A stretch of 64,000 nt of DNA from Ginsengibacter hankyongi (GTDB lineage Bacteria > Bacteroidota > Bacteroidia > Chitinophagales > Chitinophagaceae): assembly GCF_008710285.1 (NCBI RefSeq), contig NZ_VYQF01000007.1, forward strand, positions 124,001 to 188,000, written 5' to 3'. A program made the translations under genes and the position numbers. Of this stretch, positions 62,983-64,000 are shown one piece after another. Positions within the stretch are counted from its first letter, which is position 1. Each line of letters starts with the position of its first letter. Below the pieces are notes generated by a model, which was given only the letters and a program-made list of their open reading frames with translations, did no database searches and had not been told where the DNA came from.

Positions 62983-64000
62983 TTATGCACACCAGGTTGT
63001 TAAGCCAAATTTCGTAAATGTATAGTTCTTTACCTCGCCGCCAAATTTATTCAATTCTTCTATCACAGCATGATGCGTATTACCGGGACAATAAAAAATC
63101 ATAAATCCGCCGCCGCCAGCGCCACTTATTTTGCCGCCGGTTGCGCCGGTTTTTTTGGCAGCTTCATAAATTTCTTCAATGCGGCTGTTGCTGATATTGT
63201 GTGCCATCCTTCGTTTCTGCTGAAATCCAAAATCGAGTATTTCACCAAATTCATTCAACTTACCTTTCAATAATGCTTCTTTCATCATGCGGGCTTGTTC
63301 TTTCAACTGGTGCATCGCTTCAATACTTTTTTCATTTTTATTGGTCACATTTTTTACCTGTTCGTTAATTATTGCTGCACTTTCGCGACTGTTAGCAGTA
63401 AAGTATAAAACCAAATTATTTTCAAGCTCATGCAAATATTGTGACTTAATGCGTAAAGGATTTACAATTACTTTATCACCTTCATAAAACTCCATAAAAT
63501 TTACGCCACCAAACATAGCTGCATATTGATCCTGCTTTCCGCCGGCAAGTTTTAAATCTTCTCTTTCAATTTGATAAGCAAGATGCGCAATATCATAGTC
63601 GCCTAACGGAAGTTTAAGCATTTCAACAAATGCCCCAATGATTGCAACAACCAGCGTAGACGAAGTACCAAGACCGGAACCTGCAGGTGCATCCACAAAA
63701 GTGGATAAACGAAATCCTGAGGAAGGCATTCCAAAATCTTTTTGAATGCGGTTATAAACTCCTTTCAATAAATCCAGTGTTCCATCAATAGGTAATGAAG
63801 TTGCAAACTCAAAACATTGTTCTTCTTTCCTGTCGAGTGCTTCAACAATAATAATATTTTCAGTAAGAAGTTCTATATTGGCATAAGCAAAAAGAGAAAC
63901 AGTTGCATTTAATATTGCGCCACCAAATTGATCGCTGTATGGGCTAACATCTGTACCCCCACCGGCAAGGCCTATACGCAAAGGAGCTTTACTGCGATAT
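62983..64000 (-). CDS. hddA: D-glycero-alpha-D-manno-heptose 7-phosphate kinase (HddA-like GHMP kinase), N-terminus cut by window edge
   Basis: HddA phosphorylates heptose 7-phosphate at C1 to make the alpha bisphosphate. The coding frame continues to the window end, reading YRSKAPLRIGLAGGGTD just inside the edge. The TTG that could pass for a start at 63981 is therefore Leu inside the conserved SKAPLRI motif, and the true start lies outside. GHMP-kinase motifs are DAPAGSGLGTSSTLVVAIIGA (ATP loop, as a region) and the C-terminal GATGGKISGAGGGGFMIFY. gmhA follows 12 bp later. The alpha-anomer kinase implies a GDP-heptose product, as for S-layer or capsule glycans. Confidence 0.9.
   Translation of the reverse strand, partial: YRSKAPLRIGLAGGGTDVSPYSDQFGGAILNATVSLFAYANIELLTENIIIVEALDRKEEQCFEFATSLPIDGTLDLLKGVYNRIQKDFGMPSSGFRLSTFVDAPAGSGLGTSSTLVVAIIGAFVEMLKLPLGDYDIAHLAYQIEREDLKLAGGKQDQYAAMFGGVNFMEFYEGDKVIVNPLRIKSQYLHELENNLVLYFTANSRESAAIINEQVKNVTNKNEKSIEAMHQLKEQARMMKEALLKGKLNEFGEILDFGFQQKRRMAHNISNSRIEEIYEAAKKTGATGGKISGAGGGGFMIFYCPGNTHHAVIEELNKFGGEVKNYTFTKFGLTTWCA

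Noticed and set aside
63979-63981. TTG start for the heptose kinase at the right edge
   Set aside because: The frame continues upstream as YRSKAPLRIGLAGGG, which is the conserved N-terminus of the family, so the TTG is an internal Leu codon and the gene is cut by the window.

Overview
The window is AT-rich, densely packed chromosomal DNA from a member of the Bacteroidota, most likely the Chitinophagaceae or a close relative. Several lines point there: a type IX secretion (T9SS) C-terminal sorting domain, a PorD/DUF4835 protein, a Bacteroidota-type RNA polymerase omega subunit next to bamD and coaBC, a zinc-free type B L31, TonB-dependent and OmpA/TSP3 outer-membrane proteins, futalosine-pathway menaquinone synthesis (MqnE), and promoters of the Bacteroidota form TTTG-N19/20-TAnnTTTG. 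I see no phage, insertion sequence, CRISPR array, rRNA or plasmid gene. There is one tRNA, tRNA-Arg(TCT). The window cuts a gene at each edge: a methyltransferase on the left and a heptose kinase on the right.

Layout. 1-3063 (minus): methyltransferase fragment, recJ, polyprenyl diphosphate synthase. 3355-10311 (plus): OmpA-like protein, then bamD-rpoZ, coaBC-porD-DUF4296 lipoprotein, and the two subunits of a 3-oxoacid CoA-transferase. 10357-14436: a signalling locus. A minus-strand operon (small unknown protein, multi-TM protein, HisKA_3 kinase, LuxR-type response regulator) faces a second LuxR-type regulator across a 722-bp gap rich in palindromes. 14467-16081 (minus): plsC, ung and tRNA-Arg. 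16306-22745: OmpA protein, ABC-F ATPase, and a DUF3347 protein paired with a TonB receptor. 22782-28382: secreted unknown, thrS-infC (without the expected rpmI-rplT), and a GH28-like enzyme. 28479-33355 (minus): mqnE and a large T9SS-exported protein. 33638-43219 (plus): nucleoside transporter, a small anchored protein, and a seven-gene TetR/TolC/HlyD/ABC/ABC/permease/permease efflux operon followed by a beta-barrel protein. 43368-47377 (minus): trxA and dnaE. 47669-54277: NlpC/P60 hydrolase, AI-2E-type permease, DinB, YafY-type regulator, yajQ, rpmE2, a GlmU-like protein, tpiA and a small repeat protein. 54329-57652 (minus): Kir-type channel, flippase, methyltransferase. 57787-59978: lepA and a small C2-like protein. 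59992-64000 (minus): secreted unknown, then a GDP-heptose gene set in which the guanylyltransferase and phosphatase are fused.

How genes work together. The right end (hddA, gmhA, hddC-gmhB fusion), with the nearby flippase and methyltransferase, suggests surface-glycan synthesis. bamD, porD and the T9SS cargo belong to outer-membrane biogenesis and secretion. Polyprenyl synthase and MqnE both serve menaquinone synthesis. Most of the window is ordinary housekeeping sequence. The best candidates for something undescribed are the 10.3-14.4 kb signalling locus with its palindrome-rich intergenic region, and the heptose fusion protein that has lost the zinc loop of GmhB.
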